Shown here one piece after another: positions 47,932 to 55,577 of a DNA stretch of 64,000 bases (the stretch's first letter is position 1; every line of letters begins with the position of its first letter). The stretch is from Nodularia sp. (in: cyanobacteria) (GTDB taxonomy: Bacteria; Cyanobacteriota; Cyanobacteriia; Cyanobacteriales; Nostocaceae), in NCBI GenBank assembly GCA_007692755.1, contig REBL01000164.1:41200-105199 (forward strand), in the 5' to 3' direction. A program made the translations under genes and the position numbers. The notes below the pieces were generated by a model. That model saw only the letters and a list, made by a program, of their open reading frames with translations, did no database searches and was not told the origin of the DNA.

Positions 47932-48777
47932 TTAGAGAGAAAATGGTGAATTTTGCCTGGGGACGGAATGAACGAAAAAGTCTCTGATGTTTTTCACAAA
48001 TTCTTCAGTATTTTCTAAGTGAATATTATGCCCAGAATAATTAATAACTTTTAGCTGGGCAAGTTTACATCTTTGAGCTATTTCTGTATTAATATCTATA
48101 AACTTTTGATCATATTCCCCGGTTAATAATAGCAAAGGTGTTGTATTTTGTTCGAGTTTTTTCCATAAACAAGGTTGATTTCCAGTACCCATAAATTGCA
48201 ATGATTTAGTTAATTCAGTTGGATGATTTTGCAACCGACTTTTTAACATGATTTCAAATTTTGGATGATTTTTAATTGAGCCAAAAATTGGCTGATTATA
48301 CCAATTTTGTAGAAAGGTAGCAAAATCTTCTTTAGCAATGCTTCTTGCTAATTTTCTGGCTATTTGAGCATCACTTTTAATTCTTGCTAACCGTTCAATT
48401 TCTGTTGCTAAACCTGGGGATGCGGACTCTAAGACGACTTTAGTAAAACGCTCTGGGAAATGTAGAGTTAGATATAAGGCTAATCTTCCACCCATTGAAT
48501 AACCAACTAAGAAGCATTCGTTAATGCTTAAGTCATCTAGTAAGTTAATTACAGCATGAGCAGTATTTGCCATTGTATAGTATTCATCCCCACCCAATAC
48601 TTGAGTTTTTCCATGTCCTGGAAGGTCAATTATTAAAAATGAAAACTCTTCAGCTAGTATTTTTATAGCTTCGTCAAATTCATGAATATTACCCATAAAA
48701 CCATGCAAAAATAGAATTAATGGTTTGTTTAAGTTGTTGATTAAAGAATAATGAAAATTATAATTTTTCAGCATCAT
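47932..48777 (-). CDS. menH: MenH-like alpha/beta hydrolase
   Basis: 281 residues, alpha/beta hydrolase: LFLHGFMGNIHEFDE, IDLPGHGKT, nucleophile elbow GYSMGGRLALYL (Ser), VVLESASPGL, LTGEYDQKF (Asp), and NYSGHNIHLEN (His). The ESASPGL and GFMG motifs match MenH, SHCHC synthase of phylloquinone/menaquinone synthesis, needed for photosystem I quinone. It is minus strand, next to mutL, with no other men gene in the window, so the symbol rests on motifs. Confidence 0.85.
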   Translation of the reverse strand: MMLKNYNFHYSLINNLNKPLILFLHGFMGNIHEFDEAIKILAEEFSFLIIDLPGHGKTQVLGGDEYYTMANTAHAVINLLDDLSINECFLVGYSMGGRLALYLTLHFPERFTKVVLESASPGLATEIERLARIKSDAQIARKLARSIAKEDFATFLQNWYNQPIFGSIKNHPKFEIMLKSRLQNHPTELTKSLQFMGTGNQPCLWKKLEQNTTPLLLLTGEYDQKFIDINTEIAQRCKLAQLKVINYSGHNIHLENTEEFVKNIRDFFVHSVPRQNSPFSL

Positions 48778-48846
48778 AAAATAGCAAATTTTTTTGATAT
48801 TTTAACCAACCATACATTTATTAAAATTTTTACACCAGTTTAAAAT

Positions 48847-50547
48847 TTAAATACCATGACTTTTACCAATTACCCAATTACGCCGGAAAAATCGGGCTAA
48901 AGCTGGTTCTTCTAAAGATAGATAAATAGGGCGACCGTGGGGACAGGTGCGGGGGTTGCGAGTCTGTTGCCATTGATCTAATAATGTCTGCATTTCTGGC
49001 ATATTCATCGGTGTACCATTACGAATAGCACTGCGACAGGCGACGGCTACTTGGGCGACTTGTAAATCTCCGCCCAAACTGAGTTCTAAAATCGCGTCTG
49101 CACTGTCTTCTCGCTGTTGTAAAAGTGCGGGGATGGTGCGAATTGCCCAAAGTTGTTCACCGAAGGGTTCTATATCTAAACCGATTCTTTGCAGTTGTGA
49201 TACCTGCGCTGGTGAGAGTTGATAAAGAATAATTGCCGGTTCAATGGGTACAAGTTGCCAATTGTCGCAGATTTGCTCATATAATACTCGCTCATGGGCT
49301 ATGTGTTGTTCTACTAACCACATACCATTGGGATGTTCTACCACAATATAGGTGTTGCTCAGTTGCGCGATCGCCTTTAAAGAAAGCTGAGTGGTATTAT
49401 CTTCAGGGGGATTCTCAGGATTAACACTATAACCGCCTTTGGCTTCTGCGGCTTTGAGTAATTTACTGACTCTGGTTGTGTGGACAGATTCTTTGAGATT
49501 AGCTGAACTTATGCGGAGTGCTTGGTCAATTGCTGTGGTAATTTGTTCTTGCCAATAACCAATTTCATTTAGGTAAATTTCGCTTTTGGCGGGGTTACGA
49601 TTCCAGTTAATTTGGTCAGGAGAAATGGTCAGATTTAATAAACAAATTGGATAGCGATCGCGTGGTAATGTTCTATGAAATGCTGATAGTATTGTTTGCT
49701 CTAATTCTGGCGATTTTACCATGCGGCCGTTAATCGCTACTCGTACCCAATCAGGGCGGCGACGATGACATCTATCAGGTAAGCCTACAACTAAATTGAG
49801 TGCTGCATGGGAAGTGGAGACGCGATGAATCGCGTCTGTACAAGAGGGTTGGGGGTTGGGTATTTCTAGGTTGATTTCGTTTAAGTCCCCTTGTCGCACC
49901 TGGGGGAGAATTTGCGGTAGGAGTTGTCCTGTGGAAGCGGCGGGAGAAATGGTGAACCATTGGCGGTCATTTTGCCAAACTTGCCAAGTAACATGGGGGT
50001 GACAGAGGGCGATTTGTTGAATTGCTAATTGTACGCCTCGCATTTGCTGGGCGGATGTGGGTAAACCTTGACGACGGACTGCACAATTACCAAAGAGATT
50101 GGAGACTGTGACTACTGTACCAGGTGCGATCGCAGTTGCTTCAAATTCTACAGCTTCACCACCATCACCATAAACAACCCGCCAACCCACATTTGCAGCT
50201 GATGTCCGGCTCAAAATCTCCAAATCTGCGAGAGTTGTCAAACTGTGCAGTGCTTCACCGCGAAAGCCCAAACTGTTAATCTTCCATAAATCTTCACTAG
50301 AGCGAATTTTGCTAGTACTGTGCGCTAGGGCGGCTTGTTGTAAATTATCTTCGTCCATTCCGCAACCGTTATCTGCAACGCGAATGCGCCACTGCTGCGG
50401 CCAAAGAGAAACTACAATCCTGGTTGCGCCTGCGTCTAGGGAATTTTCTACCAATTCCCGCACCACAGAGGCTAAAGAGTCAATTACCTCTCCAGCCGTA
50501 ATCAGATATACAACTTCGGTTGGTAGAGCTTGAATAGTAGATGCCAT
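48847..50547 (-). CDS. mutL: DNA mismatch repair protein MutL
   Basis: 566 residues. N-terminal GHKL ATPase: VYLITAGEVIDSLASVVRELVENSLDAGAT, RVADNGCGM, TSKIRSSEDLWKINSLGFRGEALHS. The C-terminal domain retains a DQHAxxExxxxE-type endonuclease motif as EQHIAHERVLYEQI, with ACRSAIRNG and CPHGRPIYLSL, so it is the nicking type of MutL. It couples MutS mismatch recognition to strand cleavage. Oddly, residues ~238-243 (DAIHRV) are encoded by the dispersed palindrome GACGCGATGAATCGCGTC, inserted in frame in the ATPase-half loop. Starts at ATG 50547. Confidence 0.95.
   Translation of the reverse strand: MASTIQALPTEVVYLITAGEVIDSLASVVRELVENSLDAGATRIVVSLWPQQWRIRVADNGCGMDEDNLQQAALAHSTSKIRSSEDLWKINSLGFRGEALHSLTTLADLEILSRTSAANVGWRVVYGDGGEAVEFEATAIAPGTVVTVSNLFGNCAVRRQGLPTSAQQMRGVQLAIQQIALCHPHVTWQVWQNDRQWFTISPAASTGQLLPQILPQVRQGDLNEINLEIPNPQPSCTDAIHRVSTSHAALNLVVGLPDRCHRRRPDWVRVAINGRMVKSPELEQTILSAFHRTLPRDRYPICLLNLTISPDQINWNRNPAKSEIYLNEIGYWQEQITTAIDQALRISSANLKESVHTTRVSKLLKAAEAKGGYSVNPENPPEDNTTQLSLKAIAQLSNTYIVVEHPNGMWLVEQHIAHERVLYEQICDNWQLVPIEPAIILYQLSPAQVSQLQRIGLDIEPFGEQLWAIRTIPALLQQREDSADAILELSLGGDLQVAQVAVACRSAIRNGTPMNMPEMQTLLDQWQQTRNPRTCPHGRPIYLSLEEPALARFFRRNWVIGKSHGI
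49819..49836. repeat. Dispersed palindrome GACGCGATGAATCGCGTC inside mutL
   Basis: This is an 18-bp imperfect palindrome identical to copies at 59530-59547 and 62301-62318. Flanking bases (GA...TGTACAAG) also match. The reading frame is kept. Confidence 0.9.
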
Positions 50548-50696
50548 AAATTACAGTTTAGGCTAATAGCTAACCACTGTATAGAATAAGCATTTATATT
50601 TACATTTCCACAGAATTTTAGATTTATTGTAAAGAAACTCAGATTCTCCAAAGATTCTTGATAGATTGCTTGTAAGGTTATCCGCGAGAAAAGTTT

Positions 50697-51032
50697 ATGA
50701 TTAGTGATTTAGTTGCTGAAGTTCATGATCTAAAGTCTCGTCTGGAATGGGGTCAACCAGCGTTTACAATCATCGATGTGCGCGATCGCCACACTTTCAA
50801 TTACAATCGCATCACAGGCGCAATCCAAATGCCCTTAGATGAATTAGTAAAACGCGCTAAATCTGCACTACACCAAGAACGCCAGATTTATATCTATGGT
50901 GATAGCGACACACAAGCTGGCTATGCTGTGCAATTATTACGAGCTGCTGGGTTTAGTTATGCCACTGTGATTAGAGGCGGTATCACAGCCTGGAAAACAG
51001 TTGGCGGTGCTACAGAAGGGGTAGCTGCTTAA
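50697..51032 (+). CDS. Rhodanese-like domain protein lacking the active-site Cys
   Basis: 111 residues, a single rhodanese domain: AFTIIDVRDRHTFNYNRITGAIQMPLDEL and LLRAAGFSYATVIRGGITAWK. The active-site loop, normally CxxGxR, reads YGDSDTQAG here, so the sulfur-accepting Cys is absent. It is thus probably a binding or regulatory domain, not a sulfurtransferase. GGTTATCCGCGAGAA precedes ATG 50697, with a weak ribosome-binding site. It is divergent from mutL. Confidence 0.88.
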   Translation: MISDLVAEVHDLKSRLEWGQPAFTIIDVRDRHTFNYNRITGAIQMPLDELVKRAKSALHQERQIYIYGDSDTQAGYAVQLLRAAGFSYATVIRGGITAWKTVGGATEGVAA

Positions 51033-51096
51033 AACTGCCACGATTGCATTATTAACATTCATTCAAAAACCTCTGCGTACCTCCTCCCTGACCAAC

Positions 51097-52155
51097 TCAT
51101 GATTTGCGATTTTGTGACTGTAAAAGAGAATCAATATATTGGACTTTCTGCTGTTCTCCTGCTAAACCAAAAAGTCGTTTTGCTTCTGCTAAAAAAGGTT
51201 GCGCTTCCTGATGTCTCTGGAGAATATGTAAAGCAAAACCATACTGATAATTTGCTTCAGCGTCATGACAATTATTAATTACTGCTTGCTGCAAATCTGC
51301 AAGTTTATCTTCACGTTTTTGTTGACTCACTAATTTCAAACCAGCTATCATTGTAAATGTGGAAACAAAATTTTTAAGTGGCATCAAATCATCATTTTCT
51401 GGAATGGATTGTAAATTAAGAAATTGGTTAATAATATTAGCTGCGCTTTGATTTTGCAGAAGGCCCTGAGAATAATAAGAAGTAAATGGTATATATTCCC
51501 CAGAGTGCATAAATAAAGCTAATCTATATGTACTACGACCTTTGCTGCTCACTGAGTTTTGTAAAGTTACAGCACGAATATCACGAGTTCTATATTCTGC
51601 TTGAGATTTTCCGAAAAACCCATATTTCGTTAATGTCAATTGTCCTAATGTCTTGTCTATATCGCAAACGACAACTTTACCTGCACGAACCGCTTCAGAT
51701 AAACCCACAGATACTAAGAAGCCACCAACTAGGACAAAAAACCACCGAGAATCATATTCAATTAATAGATTTTGTCTCTCAGTCTCTTTGATGAATAATT
51801 CAATCTCTTGCACCCAGTTCGCCACTGTTGCCCGACGATAAACATCTGCGGGAATAGGCGAAACTTCACCTTTGTTTGTTAATAACAATAAACGATAGCT
51901 ATTACTATTTCTGATAGTCCTTGTTCCTTGAATATCCTTGAGAGTTATAACTTGATGCTTTGACCAAAATAAACCTTTGCTAGAAATTTGACAAGTTGCT
52001 GGTGTTGTCTCACGATGACAAGAAAAAGTATTAACTTGTGTATATGAAATTACTACTAACAAACCAACACTGCTGAAGATAGCGCCAAAGAACCACTGAG
52101 ACCAGGGACGTAGGCGCAAAGTTATATGACTATGGTTTTCTTGAATAAATTCCAT
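51097..52155 (-). CDS. Membrane protein with TPR-like C-terminus, 352 aa
   Basis: From ATG 52155 (MEFIQENHSH). Two membrane segments (~20-42, ~140-165), each followed by a similar ~100-residue beta-rich soluble part: the first has TIRNSNSYRLLLLTNKGEVSPI, the second TLQNSVSSKGRSTYRLALFMHSGEYIPF. The two halves look like an internal duplication. The last ~90 residues (DAEANYQYGFALHILQRHQEAQPFLAEAKRLF) form TPR-like helices. Function unknown. The frame extends to 52191, but ATG 52155 gives a better N-terminus; the ribosome-binding site is weak either way. Confidence 0.8.
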   Translation of the reverse strand: MEFIQENHSHITLRLRPWSQWFFGAIFSSVGLLVVISYTQVNTFSCHRETTPATCQISSKGLFWSKHQVITLKDIQGTRTIRNSNSYRLLLLTNKGEVSPIPADVYRRATVANWVQEIELFIKETERQNLLIEYDSRWFFVLVGGFLVSVGLSEAVRAGKVVVCDIDKTLGQLTLTKYGFFGKSQAEYRTRDIRAVTLQNSVSSKGRSTYRLALFMHSGEYIPFTSYYSQGLLQNQSAANIINQFLNLQSIPENDDLMPLKNFVSTFTMIAGLKLVSQQKREDKLADLQQAVINNCHDAEANYQYGFALHILQRHQEAQPFLAEAKRLFGLAGEQQKVQYIDSLLQSQNRKS

Positions 52156-52327
52156 ATTACGTAGAGAGTTATATTCTAAGTTTGTTCTCACCTAGCTTAC
52201 TCTTACGTAAACAGTATTGTCTGTAGTTTTGTTCTAGACAAGAATTTCTTGGGCAACAAGGTATCCAAAATTTGATTGTGGGATAGGTATTCCCACCCCA
52301 CAAAATGAATAATTTAATTTTTGTAAC

Positions 52328-53371
52328 CTAATCTGTCCTGGCCAAAACTTTAGGAAGTTCAGGTTTCAATAGTCTGTTCAATAAAGATGCGGGTGGTTGA
52401 TTGTGAGGCCAAGCAAAAGCATGACGAAAAGCGGCATTTTGACAGGCTTGCAGTTGTTCAAAGTTGATGATGTCGTAAGTTAAGAGGTTTTCGTACTCAA
52501 AGGGTAGGCGCATATTATGCAGTCCAGCATTATCCGTACAAATCGCAATATCTACCCCAGCTTCAAAACAACGGTCAAAAACTAATTTCAGTTGACGGAT
52601 ATCCTGTAATGTACCCGTTTTCAGGTAAGTTGTGGGGCAAACTTCTAAACACTGTCCCCGTTTAGCTATATCCTTTAATAACTCTGGCGATAACAGGGGA
52701 ATTTGGATACCGTGACCAATTCGCATTAGGTAGGGTAAGAGTTTGGGGTAACAACCATCTGTGGTTTCGTAGAGGTGTCCAGTTGTGTTAATGCCCTGCG
52801 ATCGCGCATAATCATACAAGCTGACCCATTCTTCTAGACGTTCTTCATAATAGCGATCGCCCCCAGCCACATCAATCCCACAAACGTACTGTTTATTCTG
52901 CACCGCTAACTCAATTATTGCCCGATTCACCTCATAAGGTAAACGCGAGTGCATACAGAGAATTTGGCTAGTAACAATGGGATATTCTGGTAAATGACTA
53001 GCTTTTCCCACCACCTCCACAATTTCCGCCATCTTATCAATTCTTTCGGTTTGATTCAGATGTTCCGGTGTGCGTAAGTATGGAGTATAGCGTAGTTCTA
53101 AATATGCCAAATTTTCAAAGATATAAGCACCGCGCAACAAGCGATAAATAAAGTAGGGTAAAGTTTCTACAGTTTGCACACTTTCTACTAAGGTGTGTAA
53201 TTCTAGATACTCATCTAAAGTATTGCGGGGACGAGTGTAAAAGTCCTCAAATTCCGAATATTCAGCAAAACGAGTAATTAAATCTGTCGCATGGCGTTCA
53301 AAGTATCGCCACAAAACGCGGGGAACAACGGAACCCCCCAGATGTCTATGTAACTCAGCATATAATGCCAT
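52328..53371 (-). CDS. Adenosine deaminase-like metal hydrolase
   Basis: 347 residues, TIM-barrel amidohydrolase of the adenosine deaminase family: AELHRHLGGS (His-x-His, metal), TTGHLYE (Glu position of HAGE), RIGHGI (His) and AICTDNAGL (metal Asp). Compared with classical Add it has GG for DG in the first motif, HLYE for HAGE, and TDN for TDD, so substrate specificity probably differs. It may act on a modified purine or another aminohydrolase substrate. Minus strand, monocistronic by spacing. Confidence 0.85.
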   Translation of the reverse strand: MALYAELHRHLGGSVVPRVLWRYFERHATDLITRFAEYSEFEDFYTRPRNTLDEYLELHTLVESVQTVETLPYFIYRLLRGAYIFENLAYLELRYTPYLRTPEHLNQTERIDKMAEIVEVVGKASHLPEYPIVTSQILCMHSRLPYEVNRAIIELAVQNKQYVCGIDVAGGDRYYEERLEEWVSLYDYARSQGINTTGHLYETTDGCYPKLLPYLMRIGHGIQIPLLSPELLKDIAKRGQCLEVCPTTYLKTGTLQDIRQLKLVFDRCFEAGVDIAICTDNAGLHNMRLPFEYENLLTYDIINFEQLQACQNAAFRHAFAWPHNQPPASLLNRLLKPELPKVLARTD

Positions 53372-53461
53372 AATGGTATTTTGTAAATATAAAGTTAATT
53401 AATTGTAACAAAAGGATTAAATAAAAAAATCGGCGTTGCTGAATTGAGATAGGAATTTGTG

Positions 53462-53493
53462 TCACGCAGAGGCGCAGAGGCGCAGAGAGGAGG
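53462..53493. repeat. Solo copy of the CACGCAGAGGCGCAGAG repeat
   Basis: GTCACGCAGAGGCGCAGAGG, the best match to the consensus and nearly identical to the ends of the GxxExxY cassette at 32088-32533. Nothing is framed by it here. Confidence 0.75.
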
Positions 53494-53515
53494 TACTTCG
53501 CTGGTGCGCGAAACT

Positions 53516-54139
53516 TTAGAAACTCCTCACCCATTCTCTTACTGCTTTTCTCATCGCCCTTCTCCCCTCGGTGCGATTTTCTTCAATTAACCTGGGTAAC
53601 GACCGAATTGGTAAACTAGGAAAAACCAAACTGGTTTCAGATTCTATATATTCCCCATTCTGCAATAAATAAATCTTCAATTCTCCTGAGTCATAACACC
53701 AGATTTCCGGAACACCTAACCGCGCATAAATCGGAAATCGATTTAAAGATTTGCTAGTAACATCAATTTCTAATGCTAAATCTGGGGGCGGATCTTGGTT
53801 TAAATCTAAATCAAGCTTACCCCTAATTGCTGCTTCATTTTGCAAATAAAAACAATTATCTGCTTCTAAACCAGCCATGCGGCTTTCTCGCTTCCAGGTG
53901 GTTGAACCATAACTTTCATAATCTAAATCTAGGGTATCAGCAATATCTTTAACTAAATCACTAATTACTTCTTTATAGTGTTCGTGTTCTGGTAAAGGTG
54001 TCATTATTTCCAAGTTCCCGTCATCATAAGCTATTCTGGCTGCACGACTTTCTCCCAAATCTTGTAAAAGATTTTCAAATTGTTGCCAACTAATGTTGTA
54101 AAGTACGACTCTATCGGCTCTATTTTTCACAGCTATCAT
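53516..54139 (-). CDS. Uma2-family (DUF820) nuclease-like protein
   Basis: From ATG 54139 (MIAVKNRADRVVLYNIS) the product is 207 residues: ARIAYDDGNLEIMTPLPEHEHYKEVI, then PPPDLALEIDVTSKSLNRFPIYARLGVPEIWCYD (PD, E-I-D-V-T-S-K-S) as in Uma2 proteins. It belongs to a different subgroup from the two near 20 kb. Role unknown. A solo CGCAGAG repeat lies just after its stop. Confidence 0.85.
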   Translation of the reverse strand: MIAVKNRADRVVLYNISWQQFENLLQDLGESRAARIAYDDGNLEIMTPLPEHEHYKEVISDLVKDIADTLDLDYESYGSTTWKRESRMAGLEADNCFYLQNEAAIRGKLDLDLNQDPPPDLALEIDVTSKSLNRFPIYARLGVPEIWCYDSGELKIYLLQNGEYIESETSLVFPSLPIRSLPRLIEENRTEGRRAMRKAVREWVRSF

Positions 54140-54206
54140 GATTTTTTGACTCCTGTAAATTAGCAATTAGTCCTACTTAAATATTGACTCATTTATGGAA
54201 ACTTAG

Positions 54207-55577
54207 TTAACAATTGTAGACATAGCGATCGCGCCCTTGTTGTTTAGCATCGTATAATGCTTTATCTGCATAGGCTATTAGTGTATATGGCTGCACTTCC
54301 ATGCTTGGTATAAGTGAGGCAATACCCAAACTCACTGTGACGATATTAGTGATATCAGACTTGGCATGGGGAATCACCTGCTCACGAATTACTTTTTGAA
54401 TGGTTTGTGCTATTTTAATTACTTCTTCTGTATCCGTATTGGGCAGGAGGACTGTAAATTCTTCGCCACCATAACGCGCCAGTAAATCGGCGGGACGACA
54501 GACTACTTCTTGTACTATTTGCGCTATTCTAATTAGGCAATCGTCACCAGCCAGATGACCATAGTAGTCGTTGTAGGGTTTAAATTTATCCACATCGAAT
54601 AAAATCAGTGACAGGGGTTGCTTTTCCCGCGCTAGACGTTGCCATTCTGCTTCCAATCGTGTATCAAAACAACGACGGTTAGCTACCTGAGTCAAACTAT
54701 CTATATTCACCAGTTGTTCTAGTTTATGATTGGCATCTTGTAGAGCCAGTTCCATTTGTTTACGGACTGTGATGTCACGTGTCGTAATCGCAAAACCGTC
54801 ACCTAACTTGACCGCTACAAAGTGATACCAAAAAGAATTTCTTGATGGATAGTAAAAATCCTGTTCTAGAACTTTACCCGTCTCCACAACTTCAATAAAA
54901 TTATCAAATAATTCTGGCTGAATTTTAGTCAAAAACCTTTTCAGGACTAATTTGCCGATCATCTCTTCACGACTACGTTGAAAGACTTTGGCAATTACAG
55001 GGTTAACGACTAAATAGCGAAAATCCTCAATGTTCCCAGTTTCAGGGTTACGAACAGCTTGCAAAGCGGCAATACCATCAAGGGAACTATTCAAAACGCT
55101 CGATAACAAAGCTCTAGACTGATAAAGTGCCTCTTCTGTGTCTCTACGGTGATTAATTTCTTTTTGCAGAAGGTGTTGTTGTCGTTGAATAGTTAACTGA
55201 TTATCTAGACGTGCTACTACTTCTTCAATTTGAAAAGGTTTGGTGATGTAATCTACACCCCCGAAATTAAAGGCTTTGACTTTATCGAAAACATCATCTA
55301 AAGCACTAATAAAAATGACGGGAATCTGGCATAAATCTTCATCCAATTTCAGAGCTTGACAAACTTGATAGCCATCCATTTCTGGCATCTTGATATCTAA
55401 TAAGATAACTTCTGGTCGCTTTACTTTCGCCGTTTTTAGTGCCATTCGCCCACTAGTGACACTGCGAACAGTATAGCCAAGGTTGATGAGCAAATCACTT
55501 AATAAATGTAGGTTTGCGGGAATATCATCTACTAGGAGAATGTTACCTTTATTTTCTTTGTTAGGATCAAGTTTCAT
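54207..55577 (-). CDS. Response regulator REC-PAS-GGDEF diguanylate cyclase
   Basis: 456 residues. Receiver (~14-130): LLVDDIP, VILLDIKMPEMDG (Asp ~59), ITKPF. PAS (~160-270). GGDEF (~290-455): DSLTQVANRRCFD, ILFDVDKFKPYNDYYGHLAGD, and active site RYGGEEF (~372-376). An RxxD (RPAD) lies five residues before GGEEF, the usual inhibitory c-di-GMP site. It should make c-di-GMP when phosphorylated. Its start lies 11 bases inside the upstream hybrid kinase gene, so the two form a coupled pair. Confidence 0.93.
   Translation of the reverse strand: MKLDPNKENKGNILLVDDIPANLHLLSDLLINLGYTVRSVTSGRMALKTAKVKRPEVILLDIKMPEMDGYQVCQALKLDEDLCQIPVIFISALDDVFDKVKAFNFGGVDYITKPFQIEEVVARLDNQLTIQRQQHLLQKEINHRRDTEEALYQSRALLSSVLNSSLDGIAALQAVRNPETGNIEDFRYLVVNPVIAKVFQRSREEMIGKLVLKRFLTKIQPELFDNFIEVVETGKVLEQDFYYPSRNSFWYHFVAVKLGDGFAITTRDITVRKQMELALQDANHKLEQLVNIDSLTQVANRRCFDTRLEAEWQRLAREKQPLSLILFDVDKFKPYNDYYGHLAGDDCLIRIAQIVQEVVCRPADLLARYGGEEFTVLLPNTDTEEVIKIAQTIQKVIREQVIPHAKSDITNIVTVSLGIASLIPSMEVQPYTLIAYADKALYDAKQQGRDRYVYNC

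Noticed and set aside
51528..51841. Frames opposite the 51097 membrane-protein gene
   Set aside because: They lie fully within the real gene on the other strand and show no conserved pattern.
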